Program-made: the position numbers and the translations under genes
The notes under the pieces: model-generated
The model's database searches: none
Told to the model about the DNA's origin: nothing
What the model saw: only the letters and a program-made list of their open reading frames with translations
Shown here: positions 1 to 6,598 of the stretch, piece by piece
Numbering within the stretch: the first letter of the stretch is position 1
How the letters are laid out: each line of letters opens with the position of its first letter
From: CAYINU01 sp964364855
GTDB taxonomy: Bacteria; Margulisbacteria; Marinamargulisbacteria; CAYINU01
Direction of reading: 5' to 3'
Assembly: GCA_964364855.1 (NCBI GenBank)
Contig: CAYINU010000065.1
Coordinates: 1 to 10,771 of the forward strand
Length of the DNA stretch: 10,771 nt

Positions 1-305
1 AAGACAATGAAATTGTAACGCGATTTTCCAAAGTGGGGTTTCCGCCATTTAGGATCTCCAATCCGTATTGTATCCACCTAAGCCATCCTCGAACGATGGA
101 TAGCCAGGGAACTCACCCTTTTTTTAAAACCAATTACCAGGAATATAAGCGGGTTAAGAGAATGAATCCGATTCAACTCTGTCGATATATTCAAACCAAG
201 CTCGGCGGAGCCCTATCCGAGACAGTGATGCAAGCCATCCAAGATCAATACAATCGTCTCTCAATATGGCAAAAAATCAAGCAGGCCTATTTGGCATATT
301 TCTGA
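1..305 (+). CDS. Glycosyltransferase (GT2-like), C-terminal end only
   Basis: This is the 3' end of a gene that enters from the left edge. The frame beginning at base 3 is open from the edge to a TGA at 303-305, giving about 100 visible residues. The first residues (DNEIVTRF, then KVGF) look like the ED-x-E...R...G element near the end of the catalytic domain of family 2 / galactosyltransferase-C-like enzymes. The following IHLSHPRT and HPFFKTNYQEY segments are typical of the tail of such enzymes. By family it would transfer a sugar from an activated donor during polysaccharide assembly; donor and acceptor cannot be read here. It converges with rfbH, and the two coding 3' ends overlap by 19 bp. 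In-frame GTG (33) and ATG codons exist, but I treat them as internal because the frame continues upstream and the protein similarity starts before them. Confidence 0.7.
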   Translation, partial: DNEIVTRFSKVGFPPFRISNPYCIHLSHPRTMDSQGTHPFFKTNYQEYKRVKRMNPIQLCRYIQTKLGGALSETVMQAIQDQYNRLSIWQKIKQAYLAYF

Positions 306-1663
306 AAAAAAGAGTGGAAAACGGATTCTATTTTATCCAAATCAGCAGATGTTATCCCTGGCCAAACCCCAATCCAAAATGTATTCGTCATCACAATGTC
401 TGTGTGGGGTAGCATGGCAAAGTGGTCAGACGTCAGGGCGTCGGATAGAAGGAGTGGGGAATCGATGATTCTGATCGCAATAGAAGTAGATGTTAATGCC
501 GGTTGACGGAGCATATTCCCCGCAAACAATTGACGCGTCCCCACCCCATTCTGTTCCAAAAACACAACCAAATCATGCTTCGAAAAGGGAGCTGTTGATT
601 TAACCGTAATCAAAAACCCAAACCAAGACGGGTCACTCTGAGGCGTAGGGCTTGGCAATATAAAAACAGATTCATAGGGTTTGAGACGCTGGGACAATGC
701 GTTGAAATGATCCTGTCTTTTTCGGACAAATCCAGGCACTTTTTCCAATTGGCCAAGGCCAATGGCGGCCTGCATATCCGTCATTTTCAAGTTGTACCCC
801 AGATGAGAGTAGGTATATTTATGATCGTATCCTTTCGGTAGGCATCCCAGCTGCCAGTTAAATCGAGCCTGACATGTATTGTCCTTGCCAGAAGGACACC
901 AACAATCTCGGCCCCAATCCCGAAGCGACATCATAATGGTATAAAGGGTTTTGTCTGAAGTCAGCACAGCCCCTCCTTCCCCAGTAGTCATTTGATGTGC
1001 GGGATAAAAACTCAGTGTGCCAATATGGCCAATAGATCCTGTCATTTGACCGGCATACCGAGCCCCCAATGCATCACAATTGTCTTCAATAACCCACAGA
1101 TCATGCTGCTTAGCGATCTGTAAAATAGACTCTAAATCGAATGGATTACCCAACGTATGGGCAATCACAATGGCACGGGTTTTAGAGGAAATGGCTTTTT
1201 TAACCTGATCCGTACAAATGTTATACGTGGGAAGGTCAATATCCACAAATACAGGGACTAACTGATTTTGAATAATGGGCGCAATGGTTGCCGGAAATCC
1301 AGCGGCAACAGTAATCACTTCATCCCCCGGCTTCAATGCTTTTTTTCCTAATTTAGGAGAAGTTAGGGCTGTGATTGCAATTAAATTGGCGGAAGATCCC
1401 GAATTGACGGTCAGGCTATATTTAACCCCAACAAAATCAGACAATTTTTTTTCGAATGCATCATTAAATCGACCCGCAGTGAGCCACATATCAAGTGACG
1501 CATCAATTAAGTTTTTGAGATCTTTTGCATCCAAACATTTTCCGGATGGCGGAATATAGGATTTGGGTCCTGGCCGACGAAAAAATAAAAAATAAAAGCG
1601 GATCAGCCCCTGAATCAAAGCACGGAACAATGGTTCTAAGAGAGATGATTTTAAAGAGCCCAC
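287..1663 (-). CDS. rfbH: CDP-4-dehydro-6-deoxy-D-glucose 3-dehydratase (E1, RfbH/DdhC)
   Basis: This is a PMP-dependent [2Fe-2S] enzyme of the DegT/DnrJ/EryC1/StrS fold that removes the C3 hydroxyl of CDP-4-keto-6-deoxyglucose, the committing step to 3,6-dideoxyhexoses. The 458-residue protein has His223 (SFYPAH) where the sugar aminotransferases carry the PLP lysine, the known signature of E1. Cysteines 196, 254, 256 and 264 fit the E1 cluster spacing C-x57-C-x-C-x7-C exactly. The NSGSSANL loop is at 87-94. The start is GTG, 13 bases inside rfbG, with only a weak purine-rich RBS; no better start exists before residue 59. Residues 11-29 are unusually hydrophobic (FYFLFF), so the N-terminus differs somewhat from typical homologues. 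It is the last gene of the five-gene operon. The reductase E3, needed to complete the reaction, is not in the window. Confidence 0.93.
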   Translation of the reverse strand: MGSLKSSLLEPLFRALIQGLIRFYFLFFRRPGPKSYIPPSGKCLDAKDLKNLIDASLDMWLTAGRFNDAFEKKLSDFVGVKYSLTVNSGSSANLIAITALTSPKLGKKALKPGDEVITVAAGFPATIAPIIQNQLVPVFVDIDLPTYNICTDQVKKAISSKTRAIVIAHTLGNPFDLESILQIAKQHDLWVIEDNCDALGARYAGQMTGSIGHIGTLSFYPAHQMTTGEGGAVLTSDKTLYTIMMSLRDWGRDCWCPSGKDNTCQARFNWQLGCLPKGYDHKYTYSHLGYNLKMTDMQAAIGLGQLEKVPGFVRKRQDHFNALSQRLKPYESVFILPSPTPQSDPSWFGFLITVKSTAPFSKHDLVVFLEQNGVGTRQLFAGNMLRQPALTSTSIAIRIIDSPLLLSDALTSDHFAMLPHTDIVMTNTFWIGVWPGITSADLDKIESVFHSFFQKYAK

Positions 1664-2733
1664 AGAATATTTCTTTCTCTGGCACGGTGCGTATATGTGG
1701 CAATATCATTGATTGTTTTTTCCCAAATGGTTTGGGGGGTGGATGCATCGCGATGAACTTTATACCAAGAGACCGTATGAGACACCGCCTCTGCAACAGA
1801 ATAAACGGGTTCCCAGTGCAGCAAATGAGCGGTCTTACTGATATCCAGGGCCAAAAGATGGGCTTCATGAGGATGCGGCTCCGAAGAAACGATCATTTGT
1901 CCCGATCCCCATTCCTGTATGACTTGCGCTACAATGGTTTTAACAGGGGTAGGAACTGAGGGGAGTGGTCCAAAATTCCAGGCATCTGCGTATAATTTTC
2001 CGGTTTCCAATAGGCGATGCCCCAGCCATAAATATCCGGAAAGAGGTTCAAGTACATGTTGCCAAGGTCGAATGGCATTCGGGTATCGAATAGAGATGGG
2101 GTGACTGGCAATCAGAGATCGAATACAATCCGGAACCAACCGATCATCCGACCAATCTCCACCACCCATGACATTCCCAGACCGGACAGTCGCTAGTGAA
2201 AGAGTGTCATCGGTTGAAAAATAAGATCGCCGGTAGGCCTGACTCACCAATTCTGCACACCCCTTACTCGAACTATACGGATCAAATCCCCCCATAGGAT
2301 CCGATTCCCGATAGGCATAAGGGACTTCTCGATTTTCATAACATTTGTCACTGGTCACATTGACAACCGCTTTCACCGAACCACAGTGCCGAGCGGTTTC
2401 AAGCACACACACGGTTCCCATCACATTGGTTTTGTACGTTTCCATAGGGTCTACATAAGAAGCACGCACCAATGGTTGAGCCGCCAAATGAAAGATAATA
2501 TCGGGCTGATGCTTGGCCAACACAGCGGTTAGATTTGAATCATCCAAAATAGTGGCTTCGTAGTGAGTGAGCTTATTTTTTAAGTCCAATCGTTCAAATA
2601 AATTGGGAGTGGTTTTAGGGGGGAGTGAGTATCCAATAACAGTGGCCCCCAATTGTAATAACCAAGTACATAGCCAACTGCCTTTAAATCCGGTATGACC
2701 CGTTACCAGAACGGTTTTGCCGCGATAATTCAT
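1651..2733 (-). CDS. rfbG: CDP-glucose 4,6-dehydratase (RfbG/DdhB)
   Basis: This is a short-chain dehydrogenase/reductase that converts CDP-D-glucose to CDP-4-dehydro-6-deoxy-D-glucose with bound NAD+. The 360-residue length is normal for the family. The Rossmann motif is TGHTGFKG at 11-18, and the GFKGSWL form is characteristic of RfbG. The catalytic residues are in VTSDK (126-130) and YSSSK (Tyr153, Lys157). HLAAQPLVRASY at about 82-93 and WNFGP further on are also typical. Its ATG overlaps the stop of the upstream epimerase gene as ATGA, so translation is probably coupled. Its 3' end overlaps the start of rfbH by 13 bases. It supplies the substrate for RfbH. Confidence 0.95.
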   Translation of the reverse strand: MNYRGKTVLVTGHTGFKGSWLCTWLLQLGATVIGYSLPPKTTPNLFERLDLKNKLTHYEATILDDSNLTAVLAKHQPDIIFHLAAQPLVRASYVDPMETYKTNVMGTVCVLETARHCGSVKAVVNVTSDKCYENREVPYAYRESDPMGGFDPYSSSKGCAELVSQAYRRSYFSTDDTLSLATVRSGNVMGGGDWSDDRLVPDCIRSLIASHPISIRYPNAIRPWQHVLEPLSGYLWLGHRLLETGKLYADAWNFGPLPSVPTPVKTIVAQVIQEWGSGQMIVSSEPHPHEAHLLALDISKTAHLLHWEPVYSVAEAVSHTVSWYKVHRDASTPQTIWEKTINDIATYTHRARERNILWAL

Positions 2734-3284
2734 GATTCAAACAGTAAAGCATGGGTCAGGGATGGCGCAACCGTGTCTTTTTCAGATAATTTTAAGTCAA
2801 TTCCAGATAAAATAGGCCATTGGATATTCAGTTCAGGGTCATTCCACAAAATACCCCCTTCATCCGTTTTGGAGTAATAGTTCGAGCATTTATAGACAAA
2901 TTTAGCGGACTCACTGAGCACATAAAACCCATGGGCGAATCCAGGCGGAATATATAGCATATCGTGAGTATCTGCCGATAGTGTCACGCCCACCCATTGT
3001 TTAAAACGAGGCGACGATTTTCGAATATCAACCGCCACATCAAAGACAGTCCCATGCACCACACGCACCAACTTGGCCTGTGCCATGGGAGGCATCTGAT
3101 AGTGCAGGCCACGCAACGTGCCTTGACTAGAAAAGCTCTGATTATCCACCACAAATTCATCCGTAATACCTGCAGCGGCTAAGGTTTGTTTTTCAAAACT
3201 TTCATAAAAATACCCGCGATGGTCATAAAAAATTTTAGGCTTGAGTAATTTAACTTCGGGGAGCTTGGTATCACTAATTTGCAT
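2730..3284 (-). CDS. rfbC: RmlC-family nucleotide-sugar 3,5-epimerase
   Basis: This cupin-fold epimerase has 184 residues, the usual RmlC size. Recognisable motifs are LRGLHYQ (His61), QAKLVRVV (Lys71), FDVAVDIR, IPPGFAHGF (His118), YKCSNYY (Tyr131, Tyr137), WNDP and LSEKD (Asp170). The catalytic His, Lys and Tyr positions of the family are therefore intact. Automated annotation would name it dTDP-4-dehydrorhamnose 3,5-epimerase. There are no rmlA, rmlB or rmlD genes here, and it sits between CDP-sugar genes, so I infer a CDP-4-keto-sugar substrate. A role like AscE of the ascarylose pathway is plausible. The ATG directly follows the stop of the upstream gene (TAAATG) and has a good AGGA ribosome site at 3293-3296, 8 nt away. 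Family is certain, substrate is not. Confidence 0.88.
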   Translation of the reverse strand: MQISDTKLPEVKLLKPKIFYDHRGYFYESFEKQTLAAAGITDEFVVDNQSFSSQGTLRGLHYQMPPMAQAKLVRVVHGTVFDVAVDIRKSSPRFKQWVGVTLSADTHDMLYIPPGFAHGFYVLSESAKFVYKCSNYYSKTDEGGILWNDPELNIQWPILSGIDLKLSEKDTVAPSLTHALLFES

Positions 3285-4145
3285 TTATGCTTTCCTTTCA
3301 CCAAATGTTCGTCGGATGCCTTCTTCGAGTGAAACGCGAGGCGTCCAACCCGGTACCACGATACCCGCTTCCCAGGGAATCATGGTTTCTCTATCTCGAT
3401 AGGGAGAGGCCCCCCATTCGATAGAAGGGGTTAATCCTGTGACATCCGAAAATAATTGAGCCAACGCTTTAAGCGTTACCCTTTTTTCGGCACGTACTGT
3501 GAATATCTGATCTGTAATATCGGTAGAATGGGTTTCCAGTAATGTGATTAACGCGACGTAGGCATCTACTACATTATCGATATAATTCATGTCCATCCAC
3601 TGGAAACCCGGTGACATGGTGAGGCGCTTACCTGTTCGAGCAGACTCCGCCCATAAATTAAATAGTTTAGGGCGAGTATCTTCCGGTCCAAATGTATTGT
3701 GCAACACGATGGTAGTGCATTGTAATGAGGATGTTTTGGTGTAATACGTCATCATGGTTTCAAAGGCTTGTTTGGTTGCGGCATATAAATTGACGGGATT
3801 ATAGGCAAGCCCGTCGTAATACTGCAAAAACGTTCCCGTATTAATAAACCATTTGATTTTATGTCGACTGGCAATATCCAATAACAGGGTGGGAAGTTCG
3901 ATATTAGAGGCAATCAAAGTTGGAATTTGATCAGCGTTACCATGATCAAAAACATAGTGAGAGGCCAAATGAATAATGCCATCAATCGAATTCGATTGAA
4001 TCATGGCTTCCAGATCATGCGGATTGGCGTGGGTACGGGTCACAGGGATGGAATGATGACCCAAAGCGTTTAATTGCCGAATCAAATGACTCCCTACAAA
4101 TCCGGTTGAACCGGTGATCAAAAGAGTGAGTGGTTTTAAGCCCAT
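3285..4145 (-). CDS. NAD(P)-dependent epimerase/reductase of CDP-sugar synthesis
   Basis: This extended short-chain dehydrogenase/reductase has 286 residues. The nucleotide-binding motif is TGSTGFVGSH at 11-20, INTGTF at 101-106 holds the likely catalytic Thr, and NLYAATKQAFE carries the Tyr121-x3-Lys125 pair. A C-terminal GWTPRVSLEEGI segment is typical of the subfamily. The NPVNLYAATK wording resembles CDP-abequose/paratose synthases and AscF-type reductases, which reduce the C4 keto group of the CDP-3,6-dideoxy intermediate. From operon position I infer that it does this final reduction. A 4-epimerase role cannot be excluded. Its ATG lies 10 bases inside the 3' end of rfbF, and its stop abuts the next ATG, so it is embedded in the operon. 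Confidence 0.8.
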   Translation of the reverse strand: MGLKPLTLLITGSTGFVGSHLIRQLNALGHHSIPVTRTHANPHDLEAMIQSNSIDGIIHLASHYVFDHGNADQIPTLIASNIELPTLLLDIASRHKIKWFINTGTFLQYYDGLAYNPVNLYAATKQAFETMMTYYTKTSSLQCTTIVLHNTFGPEDTRPKLFNLWAESARTGKRLTMSPGFQWMDMNYIDNVVDAYVALITLLETHSTDITDQIFTVRAEKRVTLKALAQLFSDVTGLTPSIEWGASPYRDRETMIPWEAGIVVPGWTPRVSLEEGIRRTFGERKA

Positions 4146-4915
4146 TTTTTCCAGGCAGCTTGACCACTATCCCACAAGTGATTCAATTCAATTTTATCTC
4201 GCAACGTGTCCATGGGTTTCCAAAACCCATGATGAGGATAGGCCATCAATTGTTGATCGGCAGCCAAGTTTTCCAAAGGCGTTTTCTCCAAAATGGTTTG
4301 ATCATCTGAAATATAGTCAAATATGCCAGGGTTGAGCACAAAAAAACCACCATTAATCCAACCCCCATCCCCATGAGGTTTTTCTTCAAATTGCCGAACT
4401 AAATTCCCTTCTAATTCAAGGGCCCCAAATCGTCCCAAAGGTTGAACAGCTGTAATGGTAGCGAGACGCCTATGAGAGCGATGAAACGCCAATAAGTCGG
4501 TCATATTAATGTCGCCTAACCCATCTCCGTATGTGAGCAAAAATGGCTCATTTCCGACATAGGGCTGAATCCGTTTAACACGGCCACCGGTCATCGTATC
4601 AACGCCGGTATCCACAAGCGTAATGACCCATGGTTCGGAGTTGGAATTGTGAATATCCATTTTATTTTCAGCCAAATGGATAGTCACGTCCGATTGGTGC
4701 AAAAAATAATTGCTGAAAAATTCCTTAATGATATAGCCTTTATACCCCAAACAAATTACAAATTGATTGAATCCATAAGATGAATATAGCTTCATTATGT
4801 GCCATAAGATGGGTTTCCCACCAATCTCAACCATAGGTTTAGGTCGAAGTTCAGTCTCTTCGCTTAATCGTGTGCCATACCCCCCAGCTAAAATGACTAC
4901 TTTATGGGCCGTCAT
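4136..4915 (-). CDS. rfbF: Glucose-1-phosphate cytidylyltransferase (RfbF/DdhA)
   Basis: This enzyme makes CDP-glucose from CTP and glucose 1-phosphate, the first step of the pathway. The 259-residue protein is a textbook family member. LAGGYGTRLSEET begins at residue 9, followed by RPKPMVEIGGKPILWHIMK (Lys26), YGDGLGDI (Asp131 for the metal), QFEEKP and WINGGFFVLNPG. It is the first gene of the five-gene operon. No Shine-Dalgarno sequence is visible before the ATG, and a TAAAAT hexamer ends 6 nt upstream, so initiation may be leaderless. A 72-bp gap separates it from the glycosyltransferase upstream on the same strand. Confidence 0.96.
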   Translation of the reverse strand: MTAHKVVILAGGYGTRLSEETELRPKPMVEIGGKPILWHIMKLYSSYGFNQFVICLGYKGYIIKEFFSNYFLHQSDVTIHLAENKMDIHNSNSEPWVITLVDTGVDTMTGGRVKRIQPYVGNEPFLLTYGDGLGDINMTDLLAFHRSHRRLATITAVQPLGRFGALELEGNLVRQFEEKPHGDGGWINGGFFVLNPGIFDYISDDQTILEKTPLENLAADQQLMAYPHHGFWKPMDTLRDKIELNHLWDSGQAAWKKWA

Positions 4916-4921
4916 CTGGCT

Positions 4922-4950
4922 ATTTTATCGAACTAAGTACACTTAAACAA
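4922..4950 (-). promoter_or_regulatory. Possible promoter of the rfbF operon
   Basis: On the minus strand, TTGTTT (4945-4950) and TAAAAT (4922-4927) are separated by 17 bp. The -10 hexamer ends only 6 nt before the rfbF ATG, which would give a nearly leaderless transcript. The -35 match is poor (3 of 6). The 72-bp gap is AT-rich and I see no convincing terminator in it. Confidence 0.35.
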
Positions 4951-4987
4951 TAAAGGGTTCCTTGCCTGAGGGCTTTTCAGACCCCCT

Positions 4988-5677
4988 CTAAATCAGCCGA
5001 ATCGGTCCTGATTTTAAATGGGTTGCCTCAGTTCCTTCTAAGTAGGCTGACCGATACCCTTGTTTTTTAAGCTTTAAATAAAGCGCAACTTCATCTCCGT
5101 AGTAAGTTTTGCCTTCAGCGTTGGGGTAAAGTTCCCCGTTCAGTACAGTCGCTAAAAGGGATCGTGGAATTGCGATTATTCCGCCCGCAACATTGGCAAA
5201 TACCGGATATCGCAATCGGTATGACCTTCCGCTTTTTCCAAGTACTTGGCGGGGTCCCCGCCAGAGACCCAGTTCCGGGTTACACCGATTGGAGGTGTAA
5301 CGCATACTTAAATATCCCAACTTTGGGATGTCAATGGCGGCTGCCACTAAACGGTCGAAACTGTCGGGTGAAAAGGTGATGTCCGGATCGATGGAAACGA
5401 CCACTTGCACCGACTCATCCAATGGATGCGTTTTTAGCCATTCATTTAGCGCATTTCCTTTTCCGACATTTCGAGTTAAAAAATGCACCCGGATCTGGGA
5501 ATTGGCCACAGCCCTAAGCTGAGAATGCATCGGCGGATCAGAAGCATTATCAATCAATTCCAACTGAACATCGGGGCGGGCTTTCAATACCTTTTCAATG
5601 GAGTGTAAGTAATGCTGAAACTCGGCAGGATGATTAAAAGTTGGTGTTAATACAACCACCGATTGCTTTGCAAGCAT
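4988..5677 (-). CDS. Family 2 glycosyltransferase (GT-A fold)
   Basis: This is a small (229 residue) family 2 glycosyltransferase, presumably cytoplasmic or membrane-associated, acting in the same polysaccharide pathway. Visible elements are VVVLTPTFNHP at the start of the nucleotide-binding fold, LIDNAS at 41-46, RNVGKGNALN at 69-78, SIDPDI at 95-100 (Asp97/Asp99, the DxD metal site), a GGIIAIP segment and YYGDEVALYLKLKKQGY at about 192-208, where Asp195/Glu196 fit the catalytic acidic position. Homology begins right after the ATG at 5677, so I choose that start. In-frame starts at 5683 (TTG), 5737 and 5761 would give longer forms, the last overlapping the cytochrome gene. An AAAAGGG purine run lies 16 nt upstream of the ATG and 10 nt from the TTG. 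A TACAAT hexamer at 5708-5713 could be its -10. Sugar specificity is unknown. Confidence 0.85.
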   Translation of the reverse strand: MLAKQSVVVLTPTFNHPAEFQHYLHSIEKVLKARPDVQLELIDNASDPPMHSQLRAVANSQIRVHFLTRNVGKGNALNEWLKTHPLDESVQVVVSIDPDITFSPDSFDRLVAAAIDIPKLGYLSMRYTSNRCNPELGLWRGPRQVLGKSGRSYRLRYPVFANVAGGIIAIPRSLLATVLNGELYPNAEGKTYYGDEVALYLKLKKQGYRSAYLEGTEATHLKSGPIRLI

Positions 5678-5720
5678 GTCCAAAACGATAACACCCTTTT
5701 CTGAAATATTGTATTTTAAG

Positions 5721-6143
5721 TCACTGCGCTTTTGCATCGGGATGCGACAGCCAATGGACATAACCGGCTATGGCCTGGATGTCTCTCGGGAGCAGTTTGT
5801 CTTTCCATGCTGGCATGGCGGTGCCAGAGATGCCGTTGGAAATGGTGTGGGCGATAAAAATGACGCTGCCATCGCCACGGCTCCAAACGGCATCTGTGAG
5901 AGCTGGCGCGCGGCGGGTACCTTCGCCTTGCATGCCATGACAGGCGGTGCAACGGACTTTGAATTGGAGTTGGCCATAGGCCTTTTCCTCCGGCGTCAGG
6001 GAAACCGGCGTTTCAGATAGGCGCGTTGTGTTCCGCGGTGCCGCGCTAGGTAATATGGCCCACATCGTAAATAAAAATCCCAATAACAACAGCGCGATCA
6101 CACTCATGATCATGATCCAAAACCATAAGCGCTTCGTAGGCAT
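5721..6143 (-). CDS. Membrane-anchored monohaem class I cytochrome c
   Basis: This is a short (140 residue) c-type cytochrome that should face the periplasm and carry electrons between respiratory complexes. A basic start (MPTKR) is followed by one hydrophobic segment (about residues 6-30) without an obvious cleavage site, so it is probably an uncleaved anchor. The haem site is CTACH (Cys65, Cys68, His69), and Met110 in GTAMPAW is the likely distal ligand, as in cytochrome c6/cbb3-III-like domains. The ATG at 6143 is preferred because MPTKR is a good anchor start and TACAAT ends 7 nt upstream. An ATG at 6152 would add three residues, and neither has a Shine-Dalgarno sequence. No oxidase or other respiratory gene is adjacent. 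It is divergent from the chelatase gene. Confidence 0.88.
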   Translation of the reverse strand: MPTKRLWFWIMIMSVIALLLLGFLFTMWAILPSAAPRNTTRLSETPVSLTPEEKAYGQLQFKVRCTACHGMQGEGTRRAPALTDAVWSRGDGSVIFIAHTISNGISGTAMPAWKDKLLPRDIQAIAGYVHWLSHPDAKAQ

Positions 6144-6150
6144 GAATGGC

Positions 6151-6156
6151 ATTGTA
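6151..6156 (-). promoter_or_regulatory. Possible -10 element of the cytochrome c gene
   Basis: TACAAT on the minus strand ends 7 nt before the ATG at 6143. No clear -35 is seen at the usual distance. If real, the transcript would be leaderless and the ATG at 6152, which overlaps the hexamer, could not be used. Confidence 0.3.
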
Positions 6157-6172
6157 AAACATCAACAGCCCC

Positions 6173-6200
6173 TTGAATATGTTCTTGGTTTATGTACAAT
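6173..6200 (+). promoter_or_regulatory. Possible promoter of the chelatase-peptidase unit
   Basis: TTGAAT (6173-6178) and TACAAT (6195-6200) are spaced by 16 bp, with 4 and 5 of 6 consensus matches. The -10 ends 7 nt before the ATG at 6208, and there is no Shine-Dalgarno sequence, so a leaderless transcript is possible. It lies in a short divergent intergenic region shared with the cytochrome gene. Confidence 0.45.
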
Positions 6201-6207
6201 AAAGCGC

Positions 6208-6597
6208 ATGTCTACCTCGAAGAATCGATGCCTGATCTTGATTGTTCATGGTAGTCGTGATCCACGGTGGTGCTATCCGTTCGAGTCCCATACAAAATCC
6301 TTGCAGATGGATTGTGGTGCCACGTCTGTGAAGTTGGCCTACATGGAAATCGCCCGTCCGACCTTGCTTGAAGCCGCTACTGCAGCCGTAAACGAAGGGG
6401 CGACCGAAGTCTTCGTGTTGCCGCTTTTTATGGCCGGTGGGGGGCATGTCGATCACGACATTCCCGTTCTGGTAGATGAAGTTGGCAAGACCTTCCCCGA
6501 ACTGTCGGTGTTGATGTTGCCCGCGATTGGTGAACATCCGGTCGTTGTCCGTGCCATCAAAGACATCGCCAAAGACCTGTTGGCGTTTACTGGCTAG
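6208..6597 (+). CDS. cbiX: Short CbiX/SirB-like sirohydrochlorin chelatase
   Basis: This 129-residue protein is the size of the single-domain CbiX(S)-type chelatases, which work as dimers and insert Co2+ or Fe2+ into sirohydrochlorin. LILIVHGSRDPRW (His14) is the first metal-site strand, and LPLFMAGGGHVDHDIP (His80, His83) is the second; both match the family pattern of two conserved histidines. KLAYMEIARPTL at about 42-53 is also typical. Whether it serves sirohaem or cobalamin synthesis cannot be read, since no other tetrapyrrole gene is present in the window. The frame is open farther upstream to 6028, but that part runs antisense through the cytochrome gene and lacks similarity, so the ATG at 6208 is chosen. 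Its TAG is followed one base later by the ATG of the peptidase. Confidence 0.8.
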   Translation: MSTSKNRCLILIVHGSRDPRWCYPFESHTKSLQMDCGATSVKLAYMEIARPTLLEAATAAVNEGATEVFVLPLFMAGGGHVDHDIPVLVDEVGKTFPELSVLMLPAIGEHPVVVRAIKDIAKDLLAFTG

Positions 6598-6598
6598 C

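Noticed and set aside
1525..1959. Open + strand frame of 144 codons opposite rfbH/rfbG
   Set aside because: It lies wholly antisense to two well-recognised genes and its translation shows no known motif.
2730..3284. Assignment of the epimerase to dTDP-rhamnose synthesis
   Set aside because: No rmlA, rmlB or rmlD is present, and the gene is translationally coupled within a CDP-sugar operon.
4916..4987. Terminator between the glycosyltransferase and rfbF
   Set aside because: Only 4-5 bp stems (for example GAGGG/CCCTC) are possible, and no T-run follows on the minus strand.
6028..6207. Long N-terminal extension of the chelatase reading frame
   Set aside because: It runs antisense through the cytochrome c start region and has no similarity to chelatases; the family domain begins at the ATG at 6208.
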